From the NCBI RefSeq assembly GCF_038405225.1, contig NZ_CP151657.1, forward strand, positions 3,720,001-3,784,000: a stretch of 64,000 bases of DNA. The letters run 5' to 3'. This document shows positions 25,278-34,888 of this stretch, piece after piece (positions within the stretch are counted from its first letter, which is position 1; each line of letters opens with the position of its first letter). Origin of the DNA: Arthrobacter citreus (lineage in GTDB: Bacteria > Actinomycetota > Actinomycetes > Actinomycetales > Micrococcaceae). Position numbers and translations under genes: made by a program. Under the pieces are notes generated by a model. That model was not told the origin of the DNA, did not search any database, and saw only the letters and a list, made by a program, of their open reading frames with translations.

Positions 25278-26108
25278 CTACGCTCCGAGGTGGGTGCGGA
25301 TCATCCGGGCCACGGCCTCGTGGCCGGCCTGGTTGGGGTGGAACGGGAGCGGTCCGCCTTCGGTTGGCAGGAAGGCTCCCACCGTCCAGGGGTCGTCCGA
25401 GCCTGCATAGTGGTCCGCGCTGGCCTTGGCCACCCGGACCACGGAACAGCCGGTGGCGTTTGCGCCGGCTTCCGTGGCCAGCGCGAGATGTACGGCGAGG
25501 CGGCGGCAGGCGGCGGCCTGGGCCGGCTTCATGCCCGGCACCCTGATGCGCGGATCCAGCGGCAGCACGGTCAGATATTCCACGAACAGTACGACGGCGT
25601 TGGGGGAGCGGCGCCGGATCAGCTGCCCGACGGACGCCATATCCGCAGGCAGCAGGCCGATGTTCCGGTTCAGCACCGCCGGCGCGAGGGCCTTAATGAA
25701 CTCCATCGACGGACGGTGCCGCAGATATGCGGCCGGCGATAGTCCTGCCATCATCAGCGAGGCTGCATAGCCGATGTCATTGCCGCCAACCGTGACCGTG
25801 ACCAGATCCGTGTCGGGGGTCAGGGCGTCGGCCTGGGGCGCCTGCCCGTACTGCGGGCGCCACAAAACGTCTGCAGTGGTGGCCCCGGAGCTCGTGGCGT
25901 CAGTGAGGGAAAGCTGCAGTGCTCCCGCGAGGAGGTGGGCGTAGTTGGCATCGGTGCGGCCGGCTTCCGGAGGGCTGTCCGGCACCGGATGCCCCAATCC
26001 GGGAGCCGATGCGTAGGAGCTTCCCAGCGCCACATAGCGGGCCCCGGCCCAACTGCGTGCGCCGCCGTCGTATTCCGGCGCTGCGTTGTTATCAGGCACT
26101 GCGTTCAT
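25278..26108 (-). CDS. SGNH/GDSL-type hydrolase
   Basis: 276 residues. Block I reads YVALGSSYASAPG with the nucleophile Ser in GSS instead of GDS; block III is TVGGNDIGY; block V is PFHPNQAGHEAVA, giving the catalytic Asp/His region. This resembles the secreted actinobacterial esterase group (Streptomyces scabies esterase type), but there is no signal peptide, so it is probably cytoplasmic. Substrate: an ester or lipid, unspecified. GGAGGCAGGAACCC precedes the ATG. The phosphoribosyltransferase gene lies 44 nt upstream, so they may form one unit. Confidence 0.8.
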   Translation of the reverse strand: MNAVPDNNAAPEYDGGARSWAGARYVALGSSYASAPGLGHPVPDSPPEAGRTDANYAHLLAGALQLSLTDATSSGATTADVLWRPQYGQAPQADALTPDTDLVTVTVGGNDIGYAASLMMAGLSPAAYLRHRPSMEFIKALAPAVLNRNIGLLPADMASVGQLIRRRSPNAVVLFVEYLTVLPLDPRIRVPGMKPAQAAACRRLAVHLALATEAGANATGCSVVRVAKASADHYAGSDDPWTVGAFLPTEGGPLPFHPNQAGHEAVARMIRTHLGA

Positions 26109-26152
26109 GGGTTCCTGCCTCCGATAGTGGGCGGTCCGGAGATCCGGGCCGG

Positions 26153-26854
26153 TTAGGGGACGTTGAGGAGCTGCAGTATCTCGTTGTCGGTGGTCTGGTC
26201 AAAGTGCTCATAAGCCTGCCCCACCGCCGTCAGCCCGCCGCTTCGCCAGGGAATGACGACGTCGTCGGCCAGCGCAGCCAGCCAACCCGGATCCCCGCAG
26301 CTGGCAGGAGCGGCGGCCACCAGGCGGGCAGGCTCCTGGCGGCGCAGCGCCAGCAGGGCTGCCCGCATGGTGCTGCCGGTGGCCACCCCGTCGTCAACCA
26401 CGATCACGGTCCGGCCGCCCACGTCCAGGGAGGAGCGGCCCATCCGGTAGAGCTTGTCCCGGCGGATCAGCTCAAGCTGTTCAATGGCAGCTGCCGCGTC
26501 AAAAGCCCGGTCCGCGTCCAGATGACGGGAGGAGGACGACGGATCCCGGTGGCGCAGGGGCGCCAGGGACCGCTGCCATTCGAGAAGCACCGGCTCGTTG
26601 CGCACAGTGGTGACCGTTCCCGCCAGCCATGCCATGGCTCCGGCGGCCAGTTCGGGCTGGGACGGAAACCCCACTTTGCGGACCGCCACTACGTCCAGCG
26701 GTGCGCGCAGCAGGTCGGCCACCGCGGCGGCAACCGGCACTCCGCCGCGCGGCAGCCCGATCACCAACAGCTCACGCGTGCCGAAATACGGTGCGAGTTC
26801 CAGGCCCAGCGTCCGGCCGGCGTCCTGCCTGTCGCGGTACCGCCGTGGTGCCAT
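26153..26854 (-). CDS. Phosphoribosyltransferase-domain protein
   Basis: 233 residues. LLVIGLPRGGVPVAAAVADLL near residue 30 and the PRPP loop VIVVDDGVATGSTM near 150 define a type I phosphoribosyltransferase fold. The residues between (about 85-145) form the usual variable hood. This subgroup of predicted phosphoribosyltransferases often sits with alpha/beta or SGNH hydrolases; its substrate base is unknown, so purine salvage cannot be assumed. GAGGAGG just before the ATG. Divergent from the SDR gene. Confidence 0.8.
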   Translation of the reverse strand: MAPRRYRDRQDAGRTLGLELAPYFGTRELLVIGLPRGGVPVAAAVADLLRAPLDVVAVRKVGFPSQPELAAGAMAWLAGTVTTVRNEPVLLEWQRSLAPLRHRDPSSSSRHLDADRAFDAAAAIEQLELIRRDKLYRMGRSSLDVGGRTVIVVDDGVATGSTMRAALLALRRQEPARLVAAAPASCGDPGWLAALADDVVIPWRSGGLTAVGQAYEHFDQTTDNEILQLLNVP

Positions 26855-26991
26855 GGCTCCTCCTCGACGGGCACGGCTTTCCTGCCACGGTAGGGCTGCC
26901 TGCAGCCGGTGGCAAGGAGCGGCGGCCCCGGGGACATCCTCATTGCCAAAGCCTGCGGGGCATAGCAGGGTTGGCGTGGAAAGGTGGACCC

Positions 26992-27753
26992 ATGACTCCC
27001 ACAGCTTTGATTACCGGCGCCACGTCAGGCATCGGCGCCGAATTTGCCCGCCAGCTGGCTCACCGCGGCTACAACCTGGTCCTGACAGCCCGCAACGAAC
27101 AGCGGCTGAAGGACTCGGCTGCTGCACTGGCCCGGGAATACGCCGTGCAGACTGAATACATAACAGCGGACCTCGCCGACCCCGACGGCGTGGAGCTGGT
27201 CAGCCGCCGGCTGGAAAAACCCGACATCACGCTGCTCGTCAACAACGCAGGCTACGGCCTGAAGAACAACTTTGAACGCAATGAGCTGTCCGCGGAGCTG
27301 GATCACCTCAATGTGCTGGTCGCGGCACCGCTGCAGCTGAGCCACACGGCGCTGAACACCATGCTGTCCCGGATGGAGGGTCCGGGCGGGCACATCATCA
27401 ACGTGGCCTCCGTTGCCGGGTTCATTCCCCGCGGCACCTACAGCGCCGCCAAGTCCTGGGTCATCACGTTCAGCCGCTGGGCCAACATCGCGTACGGCGG
27501 CCGCGGCGTGCACGTGACGGCGCTGTGCCCCGGCTTCGTCCACACCGAGTTCCATCAGCGCATGGACATGGACAAAACCGTTTACCCCAACTGGATGTGG
27601 CTCGACGCCGAACGGGTGGTGCGCGAGGGGCTCGCCGATGCCTTTGCCGGCAAGGGAGTGTCCATTCCGTCCAAGAGGTACAAGGCGCTCGCGTGGTTTG
27701 GCGCCCGCGGTCCGCAGGCCATCGTGGCGCGGATCGCCGGCCGCGGCCGCTAG
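26992..27753 (+). CDS. Short-chain dehydrogenase/reductase (classical SDR)
   Basis: 253 residues. NAD(P) motif TGATSGIG at residues 8-15 with Arg near 33 (LTARNEQRL) favouring NADP; NNAGYG near 83; catalytic Ser/Tyr/Lys with the active-site Tyr in TYSAAKSW. The C-terminal part (HQRMDMDKTVYP) matches the DltE-like/YqjQ group. The substrate is not predictable. AAAGGTGG before the ATG. Nearby gene content gives no pathway. Confidence 0.85.
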   Translation: MTPTALITGATSGIGAEFARQLAHRGYNLVLTARNEQRLKDSAAALAREYAVQTEYITADLADPDGVELVSRRLEKPDITLLVNNAGYGLKNNFERNELSAELDHLNVLVAAPLQLSHTALNTMLSRMEGPGGHIINVASVAGFIPRGTYSAAKSWVITFSRWANIAYGGRGVHVTALCPGFVHTEFHQRMDMDKTVYPNWMWLDAERVVREGLADAFAGKGVSIPSKRYKALAWFGARGPQAIVARIAGRGR

Positions 27754-27816
27754 CCCGGGGGCGCGCCACCATCAACACGGTGCGTCACGTAACTGGCTCA
27801 GGCACCGCCGGGCACT

Positions 27817-27822
27817 TAGTGT
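27817..27822 (+). promoter_or_regulatory. Putative -10 box for the M20-AbgT-ATP-grasp operon
   Basis: TAGTGT ends 8 nt before the ATG at 27831, and the intervening GGTGGCCC is a poor ribosome site. Consistent with a leaderless first gene. Confidence 0.35.
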
Positions 27823-27830
27823 GGTGGCCC

Positions 27831-29159
27831 ATGACCCGCATCACAGCACCGAGTACTGCCTACCTACTCCACCTCGACGCCGAAACCGCACGCCGCATGC
27901 AGACGGCCCAGGCTCCGGACTCGCCCTTTGCGGGAGCTTCCGCCCAGCTGGCCGCTGCACTGGAGGCGCGCGTGGATGCGCTCGCCGCGGATCTGTCCGA
28001 GGTGGTCCACACCCTGCACGGGGATCCCGAAACCGCCTATGAGGAGCACCGCAGCGCGGCGTTCCTCGTGGAACTGCTGAACCGGCACGGAATCAAGGCC
28101 GGGCTGGGTGTGTTTGGGCTTTCCACCGCCGTGCGGGCCGAGATCGGCTCCGGCTCCGGCCCGGCCATCGCCATTCTCAGCGAATACGATGCCCTGCCGG
28201 AAGTGGGCCACGCCTGCGGCCACAATGTCATTGCGGCCACCGGCGTCGGTGCATTCATTGCCCTCGCCAAAACCCTGGACGAGGATCCGGAAGCCTTCCC
28301 CGGCCGGGTGGTGTTCCTGGGAACCCCCGCCGAGGAAGGGCACTCGGGCAAGGAGGTCATGGCCCGCGGGGGTGCTTTTGACGACGTTGACGCGGCGATC
28401 ATGGTCCACCCCTACGCCATGGACCTCGCCGAGCAGGTATGGCTCGGCCGGCGGCTGCTCACGGTCACCTTCTCCGGTGTGGCGGCGCATGCCTCCGCCC
28501 AGCCGTTCATGGGCCGCAACGCACTGGACGCAGCATCCCTGGCCTACACCGGCATTGGCCTGCTCCGCCAGCAGCTGCCGCCGGCGGACCGGGTGCACGC
28601 GATCATCACCGAAGGCGGGCAGCGTCCCAGCGTGATCCCGGAAAAGGCGGTGCTGAAGCTCTACGCGCGGTCCAAGTATCCCGACACCCTGAAAGACCTC
28701 AGCGCCCGGCTCGAGGACATTGCCACCGGCGCGGCCCTCATGACGGGCACCGCGGTGGATATCAGCTGGGACGAGCATCCGCCGTCGCTGCCCGTCCGCA
28801 CCAATTCCGCCCTCACCGGCCGGTGGGTGGCCGCGCAGCAGCGCCGCGGACGCAGCCCGCTGCCCGCCGGCGTCGTATCCGAAACCATTGCCGCGTCCAC
28901 CGACTTCGGCAATGTCAGCTACCGAATCCCCGGAATCCATCCGCTGATCGGCATCGCACCGGCGGACGTGGCACTGCATACCCGGGCCTTTGCGGAGGCC
29001 GCCGGCTCGCCGGCTGCCGAATCCGGGGCGCTCGACGGCGCTGCGGGGCTGGCGCTGACCGCTCTCGATTACCTCTGTGATCCGGAACTGCGCGAAGCGG
29101 TGGCCCGGGAGTTCGCCGAAGCCGGCGGTCCCGTGGACGTTCCCTCCTACTTCGACTAA
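27831..29159 (+). CDS. M20 family metallopeptidase, PM20D2/AbgB-like
   Basis: 442 residues. Zn ligands and catalytic acid can be placed: HACGHNVIAATG, GTPAEEGHSGKE (Glu-Glu) and MVHPYAMD; the dimerisation domain with its AAHASAQPFMGRNALDAA follows at about 215-330. The pattern is close to vertebrate PM20D2, a beta-alanyl-lysine dipeptidase that clears by-products of carnosine synthase, and to AbgB, which splits p-aminobenzoyl-glutamate. First of three same-strand genes with an AbgT transporter and an ATP-grasp ligase. The function in this organism is inferred, the family is clear. Confidence 0.85.
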   Translation: MTRITAPSTAYLLHLDAETARRMQTAQAPDSPFAGASAQLAAALEARVDALAADLSEVVHTLHGDPETAYEEHRSAAFLVELLNRHGIKAGLGVFGLSTAVRAEIGSGSGPAIAILSEYDALPEVGHACGHNVIAATGVGAFIALAKTLDEDPEAFPGRVVFLGTPAEEGHSGKEVMARGGAFDDVDAAIMVHPYAMDLAEQVWLGRRLLTVTFSGVAAHASAQPFMGRNALDAASLAYTGIGLLRQQLPPADRVHAIITEGGQRPSVIPEKAVLKLYARSKYPDTLKDLSARLEDIATGAALMTGTAVDISWDEHPPSLPVRTNSALTGRWVAAQQRRGRSPLPAGVVSETIAASTDFGNVSYRIPGIHPLIGIAPADVALHTRAFAEAAGSPAAESGALDGAAGLALTALDYLCDPELREAVAREFAEAGGPVDVPSYFD

Positions 29160-29197
29160 CCCGCCCGCACACCCTCGACACCAGGAAAGAGACCGGA

Positions 29198-30823
29198 ATG
29201 AGAACTTCGCCCGACTCCCTCGGCACCGGCCGCCCCAGTCTTCCCGACCGTCTCCTTGGCGGGGTGGAGCGGATCGGCAACAAGCTGCCTGACCCGTTCA
29301 TGCTCTTCCTGTTCCTCTTCCTGGCCGTGGCCGTGGTGTCCACCGCCATGGCCTGGGCCAACGTCGTGGTCACGGTGCCGGGCGCGGCCGAGGAGACCGT
29401 CATCAAGGGCTTCTTCACCGCTGAAGGACTGAGCTGGTTCACCACCACCCTCGGTGCCAACTATCTGGGTTTCCCGCCGCTGGCCACCGTGCTGCCGATC
29501 CTGCTGGCCGTGGGTGTTGCGGAGAAGTCGGGGCTGCTGTCAGCCCTGATCCGGAAGGCCTTCGGCTCCGCTCCGCGCTGGGCGCTGCCCTACGCCGTCG
29601 GGTTTGTGGGAGTGACCGGGTCGATCATGTCCGACGCCGCCTTTGTGGTCATTCCTCCGCTCGCGGCGCTCGTTTTCAAGGCCGCTGGCCGGCATCCGGT
29701 GGCCGGCCTGCTGGGTGGTTTTGCCGCTGCCGGTGCCGGCTACTCCACGTCGATGCTGGTCACGAGCCTGGATGCGCTCTTTGCCGGAATCACGACGGCG
29801 GTGACCGAGACCCTGCCCAACCCCGGTGCGCCGGTAAACCCGCTGTCCAACTACTTCTTCAACTTTGCCTCCTCGCTGGTGCTGATCCTGCTGGCCGGCT
29901 TCATCATCGACAAGATCCTGGAGCCCCGCCTGGCCCGGCAGGGCGTACCCACCGAGGAAACCGAAGACGAAACCGAAACGGACGGCGGCGCACCCGCCGC
30001 TGCTCACGCACCCGCCACTCCGCACGCCCCCGCGGCTGCGCTGTCCTCGGTGCTGACCCCGGTGGAACGCCGCGGCGTGCTGTGGGCCGTTGTTGTGGGA
30101 GCCGCCGTCGCGCTCCTGATCCTGGTGGGTGCGGTGCTGCCGGACTCGCCGTGGCGCAACGAGGACGGCGGGTTCCTGCCCAAGTCCCCGCTGCTGAGCT
30201 CCATCGTCTTCATCGTGTTTGTCCTGTTCACCGTCCCGGGACTGGTCTACGGCAAGATCACCGGAACCATCGCCTCCGGGAAAGATGTTCCGCGGGTCAT
30301 GGGTGCTTCGCTCAAGGACATGAGCGGGTTCCTGGTGCTGGCGTTCATCCTGGGCCAGTTCATTGCCCTGTTCAACTGGTCCGGAATCGGCAACTGGATT
30401 GCGGTTGCCGGAGCATCCGGGCTGGAATCCATCGGCCTGACCGGTTATCCGGCGATCCTCGGCTTCATCCTGCTGGCCTCCGTGCTGAACCTGTTCATCA
30501 TTTCCGGCTCTGCCATGTGGACCCTGATGGCATCGGTGTTTGTGCCCATGTTTGCCCTGCTCGGGTTCGAGCCGGCCTTCATCCAGGGCGCGTTCCGGGT
30601 GGGGGACTCCGCAACACAGATCCTCACCCCGCTGAACCCGTACATGATCGTGCTGCTGACCATGCTGCGCAAGTATGAGCCCCAGGCGGGCCTGGGCACC
30701 GTCATCGCCCGGATGCTTCCCTTCACCATCCTCTTTTGGCTGGCATGGGTGGCCGTGCTGACGGTGTTCTTCATCTTTGACCTCCCCATGGGACCGGGCA
30801 ACGGAATATACATCGGCGGCTAG
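29198..30823 (+). CDS. AbgT family transporter
   Basis: 541 residues, 11-13 membrane helices interrupted by a charged/Ala-Pro-rich cytoplasmic loop at about residues 245-285. GSIMSDAAFVVIPPLAALVF and DSATQILTPLNPYMIVLL are the conserved helical-hairpin motifs of AbgT. Members include E. coli AbgT (p-aminobenzoyl-glutamate uptake) and MtrF/YdaH (p-aminobenzoate and sulfonamide efflux). Paired with the M20 peptidase, uptake of an aromatic or other acyl-amino acid is the simplest idea. The ATG follows GAAAGAGACCGGA; 38 nt after the peptidase. Confidence 0.9.
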   Translation: MRTSPDSLGTGRPSLPDRLLGGVERIGNKLPDPFMLFLFLFLAVAVVSTAMAWANVVVTVPGAAEETVIKGFFTAEGLSWFTTTLGANYLGFPPLATVLPILLAVGVAEKSGLLSALIRKAFGSAPRWALPYAVGFVGVTGSIMSDAAFVVIPPLAALVFKAAGRHPVAGLLGGFAAAGAGYSTSMLVTSLDALFAGITTAVTETLPNPGAPVNPLSNYFFNFASSLVLILLAGFIIDKILEPRLARQGVPTEETEDETETDGGAPAAAHAPATPHAPAAALSSVLTPVERRGVLWAVVVGAAVALLILVGAVLPDSPWRNEDGGFLPKSPLLSSIVFIVFVLFTVPGLVYGKITGTIASGKDVPRVMGASLKDMSGFLVLAFILGQFIALFNWSGIGNWIAVAGASGLESIGLTGYPAILGFILLASVLNLFIISGSAMWTLMASVFVPMFALLGFEPAFIQGAFRVGDSATQILTPLNPYMIVLLTMLRKYEPQAGLGTVIARMLPFTILFWLAWVAVLTVFFIFDLPMGPGNGIYIGG

Positions 30824-30888
30824 GCGCTGCATCACATCAACAACGCAGAAACATCCCAGAGACAGCAGCGACCCGAGGAAAGGCACCC

Positions 30889-31851
30889 ATGAGCTCCGCC
30901 ACCCCCACGATCTACGCCCTGCACGAGAACCCGGAATGGTTTCCCCCGTTTGCCCGCGCCTTCGAAGCCGAAGGGCTGCGGGTGGAGGAATGGCTGCTGA
31001 CCGACGGCGTCCTGGACCTGGACTCGGTCCCGCCGGAAGGCATCTTCTGGTCGCGGATCAGCGCCTCATCACACACCCGGGATCACGGGTTGTCCAAGGA
31101 CTATGCGCGGGCGGTGCTGTCCTGGCTCGAAGCCCACGGCCGGCGCACGGTCAACGGCCGCCGGATCCTGGAACTGGAAATGAGCAAGGTGGACCAGCTC
31201 ACCGCGCTCCGGGCCGCCGGGATCGATACCCCGCGCACTGTTGCAGCCGTTGGCAGGGAGCAGATCCTGGCCGCGGCCAAGGAGTTTGCCGCACCGTTCA
31301 TCACCAAGCACAACCAGGGCGGCAAGGGGCTCGGGGTGCGGAAGTTCGAGTCCCACGGCGAGCTGGCCGAGTACGTGGCCGGTGCCGAGTTCGAAGAGCC
31401 GGCGGACGGCATCACCCTGATCCAGGAGTTCATTGTTGCCGCGGAACCCTTCATTACCCGGGTGGAGATCGTCGGCGGGGAGTTCATCTATGCCATTAAG
31501 GCCGACACGGCCCGCGGCGGATTCCAGCTGTGCCCCGCCGATGCCTGCGCCATTGACCCGTCCACCGGCAAGCCGATCATGCCGCCCGGCGCCACCATCG
31601 CGCCGGACTCTGACACCCAGCTCTTCAGCCTGCGGGAGGGGTTTGACCATCCGATCATTGGCCAGTACCTGGACTTCGCCAAGCGCACCGGCCTGGAGGT
31701 GTGCGGCATTGAGTTCATGGAAACCGCCGACGGCCGCATCCTTACCTATGACGTCAACACCAACACCAACTACAACGCAGCAGTTGAAGCGGCGGCGCCC
31801 CGCTCGGCTCCCCGGGCCCTGGCACAGTATCTCAAGGGACTCACGGACTAA
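30889..31851 (+). CDS. ATP-grasp ligase, RimK-like
   Basis: 320 residues. The N-terminal third is a PreATP-grasp domain; FITKHNQGGKGLGVRKF near residue 137 is the nucleotide-binding glycine loop, ITLIQEFI the hinge, and IEFMETADGRILTYDVNTNTNY near 283 the Mg2+-binding Glu...Asp-x-Asn. These enzymes join a carboxylate to an amine through an acyl-phosphate, as in RimK, D-Ala-D-Ala ligase and carnosine synthase. It lies 65 nt after abgT in the same direction. Substrates unknown; the context suggests forming or remodelling an amino-acid conjugate. Confidence 0.8.
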   Translation: MSSATPTIYALHENPEWFPPFARAFEAEGLRVEEWLLTDGVLDLDSVPPEGIFWSRISASSHTRDHGLSKDYARAVLSWLEAHGRRTVNGRRILELEMSKVDQLTALRAAGIDTPRTVAAVGREQILAAAKEFAAPFITKHNQGGKGLGVRKFESHGELAEYVAGAEFEEPADGITLIQEFIVAAEPFITRVEIVGGEFIYAIKADTARGGFQLCPADACAIDPSTGKPIMPPGATIAPDSDTQLFSLREGFDHPIIGQYLDFAKRTGLEVCGIEFMETADGRILTYDVNTNTNYNAAVEAAAPRSAPRALAQYLKGLTD

Positions 31852-31974
31852 ACCGGCAGTGCGGGGAAGGCGGGAGCGGCCACCCCTGCGGGCAGTGGTT
31901 TTGGACAACTTATTTATCCCTCGGCCCGGCCCGTCGCTATAGTCGGGATTAATCGAACTGAAGGAGCTTCCTCA

Positions 31975-33663
31975 ATGACTGCTGCCCAGGAACCGTTGTG
32001 GGTCAAGAACTACCAGCCCGGAGTTCCGGCAACCATTGAGCTGCCCACCGAGTCCCTGACAGCCATGGTGGAGGACGCCGTCACCCGCTTCGGTCCCAAG
32101 GTGGCACTGGAGTTCTTCGGCGCCGAAACCACCTACACCGAGCTGGGCGAGAAGATCGACCGCGCCGCCGAGGGCCTGCGCAGGCTCGGCGTGGGCCGGG
32201 GACACCGGGTGGCCATCGTGCTGCCGAACTGCCCCCAGTACCTCATCGCGTTCTACGCGGTGCTGCGCCTGGGCGCCGTCGTCGTCGGCCACAACCCGCT
32301 GTACACGGAGCGCGAACTGCGCCACCAGTTTGAAAACCACGGCGCCCAGGTGGCCATTGTCTGGGACAAGGCCGTGGAGAAGATCCAGGACTTCCCCGAT
32401 GACATTGCAGTGAAGACCATCATTGCCGTGGACATCACCAAGGCCATGCCGCGCCTGAAGCGGATGGCGCTGCGGCTGCCCGTCCCGAAACTGCGCCGCA
32501 CCCGCGCCGGGCTGACCGCCAAGACCGAAAACACGATGTCGTGGGAGAAACTGCTCAGCTCGCCCCGGATCGACAGCGCCTACCCCCGCCCCTCCGTGAA
32601 GGACCTGGCGGCACTGCAGTACACCTCGGGCACCACCGGCACTCCCAAGGGCGTCATGCTCACCCACTACAACCTGCGCTCCAACGCCCTGCAGGGACAG
32701 GCCTGGATGCACGGCGCCGAAGAGGGCAAGGAAGTCATCTTCGGGGTGCTGCCAATGTTCCACGCCTTCGGCCTGACGCTGTACCTGACCTTCGCCATGC
32801 TGACCGGTTCCCGGCTGGTGCTGTTCCCCAAGTTCGACGTGGACCTGGTCCTGACAGCGGCCAAGAAGTCCCGGCCCACCGTGTTCTGCGCCGTGCCGCC
32901 GATCTATGAGAAGACGGCGCTGGAATCCAAGAAGCGCGGCATTGACCTGTCCACCATCCGTTTCGCCATCTCCGGCGCCATGACGCTGCCGGCCGCAACG
33001 GTGAAGCTGTGGGAAGAAGTCTCGGGCGGGCTGCTGGTGGAAGGCTACGGCCTCACCGAATCCTCGCCCGTGGCCCTGGGCAATCCCTTCGCCGACTCGC
33101 GCCGCAACGGCACCATCGGTGTCCCTTTCCCGAGCACGGAAATGCGGGTGGCCGATCCCGAACACCCGGAGAACAATGTTCCCGCCGGCGAGCGGGGCGA
33201 GCTGCTGATCCGCGGCCCGCAGGTTTTCGCCGGTTACTGGAACAACACCGAGGACACTGAGCAGGTGTTGCTCGAGGGTGGCTGGCTCCGCACCGGAGAC
33301 ATTGTGACGGTCGACGAGGACGGGTTCGTGAAGGTGGTGGACCGCCGCAAGGAACTGATCATCACCGGTGGTTTTAATGTGTCGCCCAGCGAAGTCGAGG
33401 AAGTGCTGCGCAGCAACCAGGCCATTGCCGACGTCGCCGTGGTGGGTCTTCCCCGGGCCGACGGCGGCGAGCAGGTGGTGGCGGCCGTGGTGCTGCAGGC
33501 GGGAACGGAGCTGGATGAAGCCGGCCTGCGCGCCTGGTGCCGCGAGCGGCTGACCCCCTACAAGGTGCCGCGCCGCATCGTGGCCGTGGAAGAGCTGCCC
33601 AAGTCGATGCTGGGCAAGGTCCTCCGCCGCGAGGTGCGCGGACTCCTCACCGACTCGAAGTAG
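31975..33663 (+). CDS. fadD: Long-chain fatty-acid--CoA ligase
   Basis: 562 residues of the adenylate-forming superfamily. A3 motif YTSGTTGTPKGVML near residue 216, A5 EGYGLTESSP, A8 hinge region TGDIVTVDEDGFVKVVDRRKELI and the C-terminal catalytic Lys in LPKSMLGKVLRR are all intact. The reaction is fatty acid + ATP + CoA to acyl-CoA, AMP and PPi, for beta-oxidation or lipid synthesis. Good ribosome site GAAGGAG; a -10-like TATAGT lies at 31938-31943. It is a single gene, so chain-length preference cannot be inferred. Confidence 0.9.
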   Translation: MTAAQEPLWVKNYQPGVPATIELPTESLTAMVEDAVTRFGPKVALEFFGAETTYTELGEKIDRAAEGLRRLGVGRGHRVAIVLPNCPQYLIAFYAVLRLGAVVVGHNPLYTERELRHQFENHGAQVAIVWDKAVEKIQDFPDDIAVKTIIAVDITKAMPRLKRMALRLPVPKLRRTRAGLTAKTENTMSWEKLLSSPRIDSAYPRPSVKDLAALQYTSGTTGTPKGVMLTHYNLRSNALQGQAWMHGAEEGKEVIFGVLPMFHAFGLTLYLTFAMLTGSRLVLFPKFDVDLVLTAAKKSRPTVFCAVPPIYEKTALESKKRGIDLSTIRFAISGAMTLPAATVKLWEEVSGGLLVEGYGLTESSPVALGNPFADSRRNGTIGVPFPSTEMRVADPEHPENNVPAGERGELLIRGPQVFAGYWNNTEDTEQVLLEGGWLRTGDIVTVDEDGFVKVVDRRKELIITGGFNVSPSEVEEVLRSNQAIADVAVVGLPRADGGEQVVAAVVLQAGTELDEAGLRAWCRERLTPYKVPRRIVAVEELPKSMLGKVLRREVRGLLTDSK

Positions 33664-33912
33664 GGCTTCGAAACACTACCTATTGACGCTCCGAAGCTGG
33701 TGGGTTGGAATAGTAAGCAGGCTTGGGATTCCAGGCCGGGCCGCCATCTGGGCCCTCACAAGGCTCAACCGGGGTTTGGCGTGCGTATCCGTCAAAGGCC
33801 GTTCGGCTCTGCTTTTCCTCTGCCGTTCGTCCCTCGACGGATCCGGCATACTCCGGCCCAACGTGAATAAGCACCGGACAACGGTGAAGGTTCGCAGCTG
33901 AAGGAGAACAAC

Positions 33913-34839
33913 ATGATCAGCAATCAGCAAGTCGAAGGCCTCATGGCCGGATCAGGCAACGTGCTGGGCCCCAACGGAGACAAGATTGGCTCGGTGGGGA
34001 CGTTCTACCTGGACGATCAGACCAACGAGCCCGCATGGGTAACCGTCAATACGGGTCTCTTCGGCACCAATGAGTCTTTCGTCCCGCTCAGCGAGGCAAC
34101 CGTCGAGGGCGTGGACGTACTGGTGCCCTACTCCAAGGATGAGGTGAAGAACTCTCCGCAGGTGGAGTCCGACGGATCCATCTCCCCGGAAGAGGAAGTG
34201 ACCCTCTACCGCTACTACGGATTCACATACGACGACGGTTCCGCTGACACGAGCACCATGGACGCCGGTTCGGGCACGATGACCGACAGCGGCACCAGGA
34301 CGGACCGCACCACGGGCGTGGACCGCGATTTCGGGGACGACAGCGACATTACCCGTTCCGGCGTCGGGACCTCCTCGGGCAACGCCTCCGGCACCGTGGG
34401 ACACGACACCTCCGGTCCCACCACCGACGATGCGATGACCCGGTCCGAAGAACAGCTTGATGTGGGAACCCAGACCCGGCAGACCGGTAAGGCACGCCTG
34501 CGCAAGTATGTTGTCACGGAAAACGTCACCACCCAGGTTCCGGTCAGCCATGAAGAGGTCCGGGTGGAGCGGGAGCCCATCACCGATGCCAACGTCGATT
34601 CCGCCATGTCCGGTCCCGAGCTCAGCGAAGAGGAGCACGAGGTAACGCTTCACGCCGAGGAGCCTGTGGTGGAGAAGAAGACCGTTCCGGTGGAGCGGGT
34701 CAGGCTCGACACCGAAACGGTCACCGACACTGAGAGCGTGACCGAGGAAGTCAGCAAGGAGCAGATCGATACGGACGTGGACGGCACTACCCGCCGTTCC
34801 GGACATGACGGCTCCGGCGGGTCCAGCTCCGGACGGTAA
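33913..34839 (+). CDS. PRC-barrel and DUF2382 (YsnF/AvaK-like) protein
   Basis: 308 residues. A PRC-barrel at about 10-70 (GPNGDKIGSVGTFYLDD...EPAWVTVNTGLFG), a low-complexity Thr/Ser/Gly/Asp linker at about 110-190, then DUF2382 at about 195-290 (LRKYVVTENVTTQVPVSHEEVRVE), a domain of stress-induced proteins such as YsnF. Very acidic overall, soluble. Its role is unknown, but homologues rise under general stress and are frequent in desiccation-tolerant soil bacteria. GGAGAACAAC precedes the ATG. The 249 bp upstream hold no other gene. Confidence 0.85.
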   Translation: MISNQQVEGLMAGSGNVLGPNGDKIGSVGTFYLDDQTNEPAWVTVNTGLFGTNESFVPLSEATVEGVDVLVPYSKDEVKNSPQVESDGSISPEEEVTLYRYYGFTYDDGSADTSTMDAGSGTMTDSGTRTDRTTGVDRDFGDDSDITRSGVGTSSGNASGTVGHDTSGPTTDDAMTRSEEQLDVGTQTRQTGKARLRKYVVTENVTTQVPVSHEEVRVEREPITDANVDSAMSGPELSEEEHEVTLHAEEPVVEKKTVPVERVRLDTETVTDTESVTEEVSKEQIDTDVDGTTRRSGHDGSGGSSSGR

Positions 34840-34888
34840 CCCCGCCGCGGCTGGCCCTGCATGGGTGCGCCAACTAAAGATCCAATCG

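Noticed and set aside
33664-33912. Small frames on both strands between fadD and the DUF2382 gene
   Set aside because: Short, mutually overlapping, low-complexity translations without ribosome sites; treated as a promoter region.
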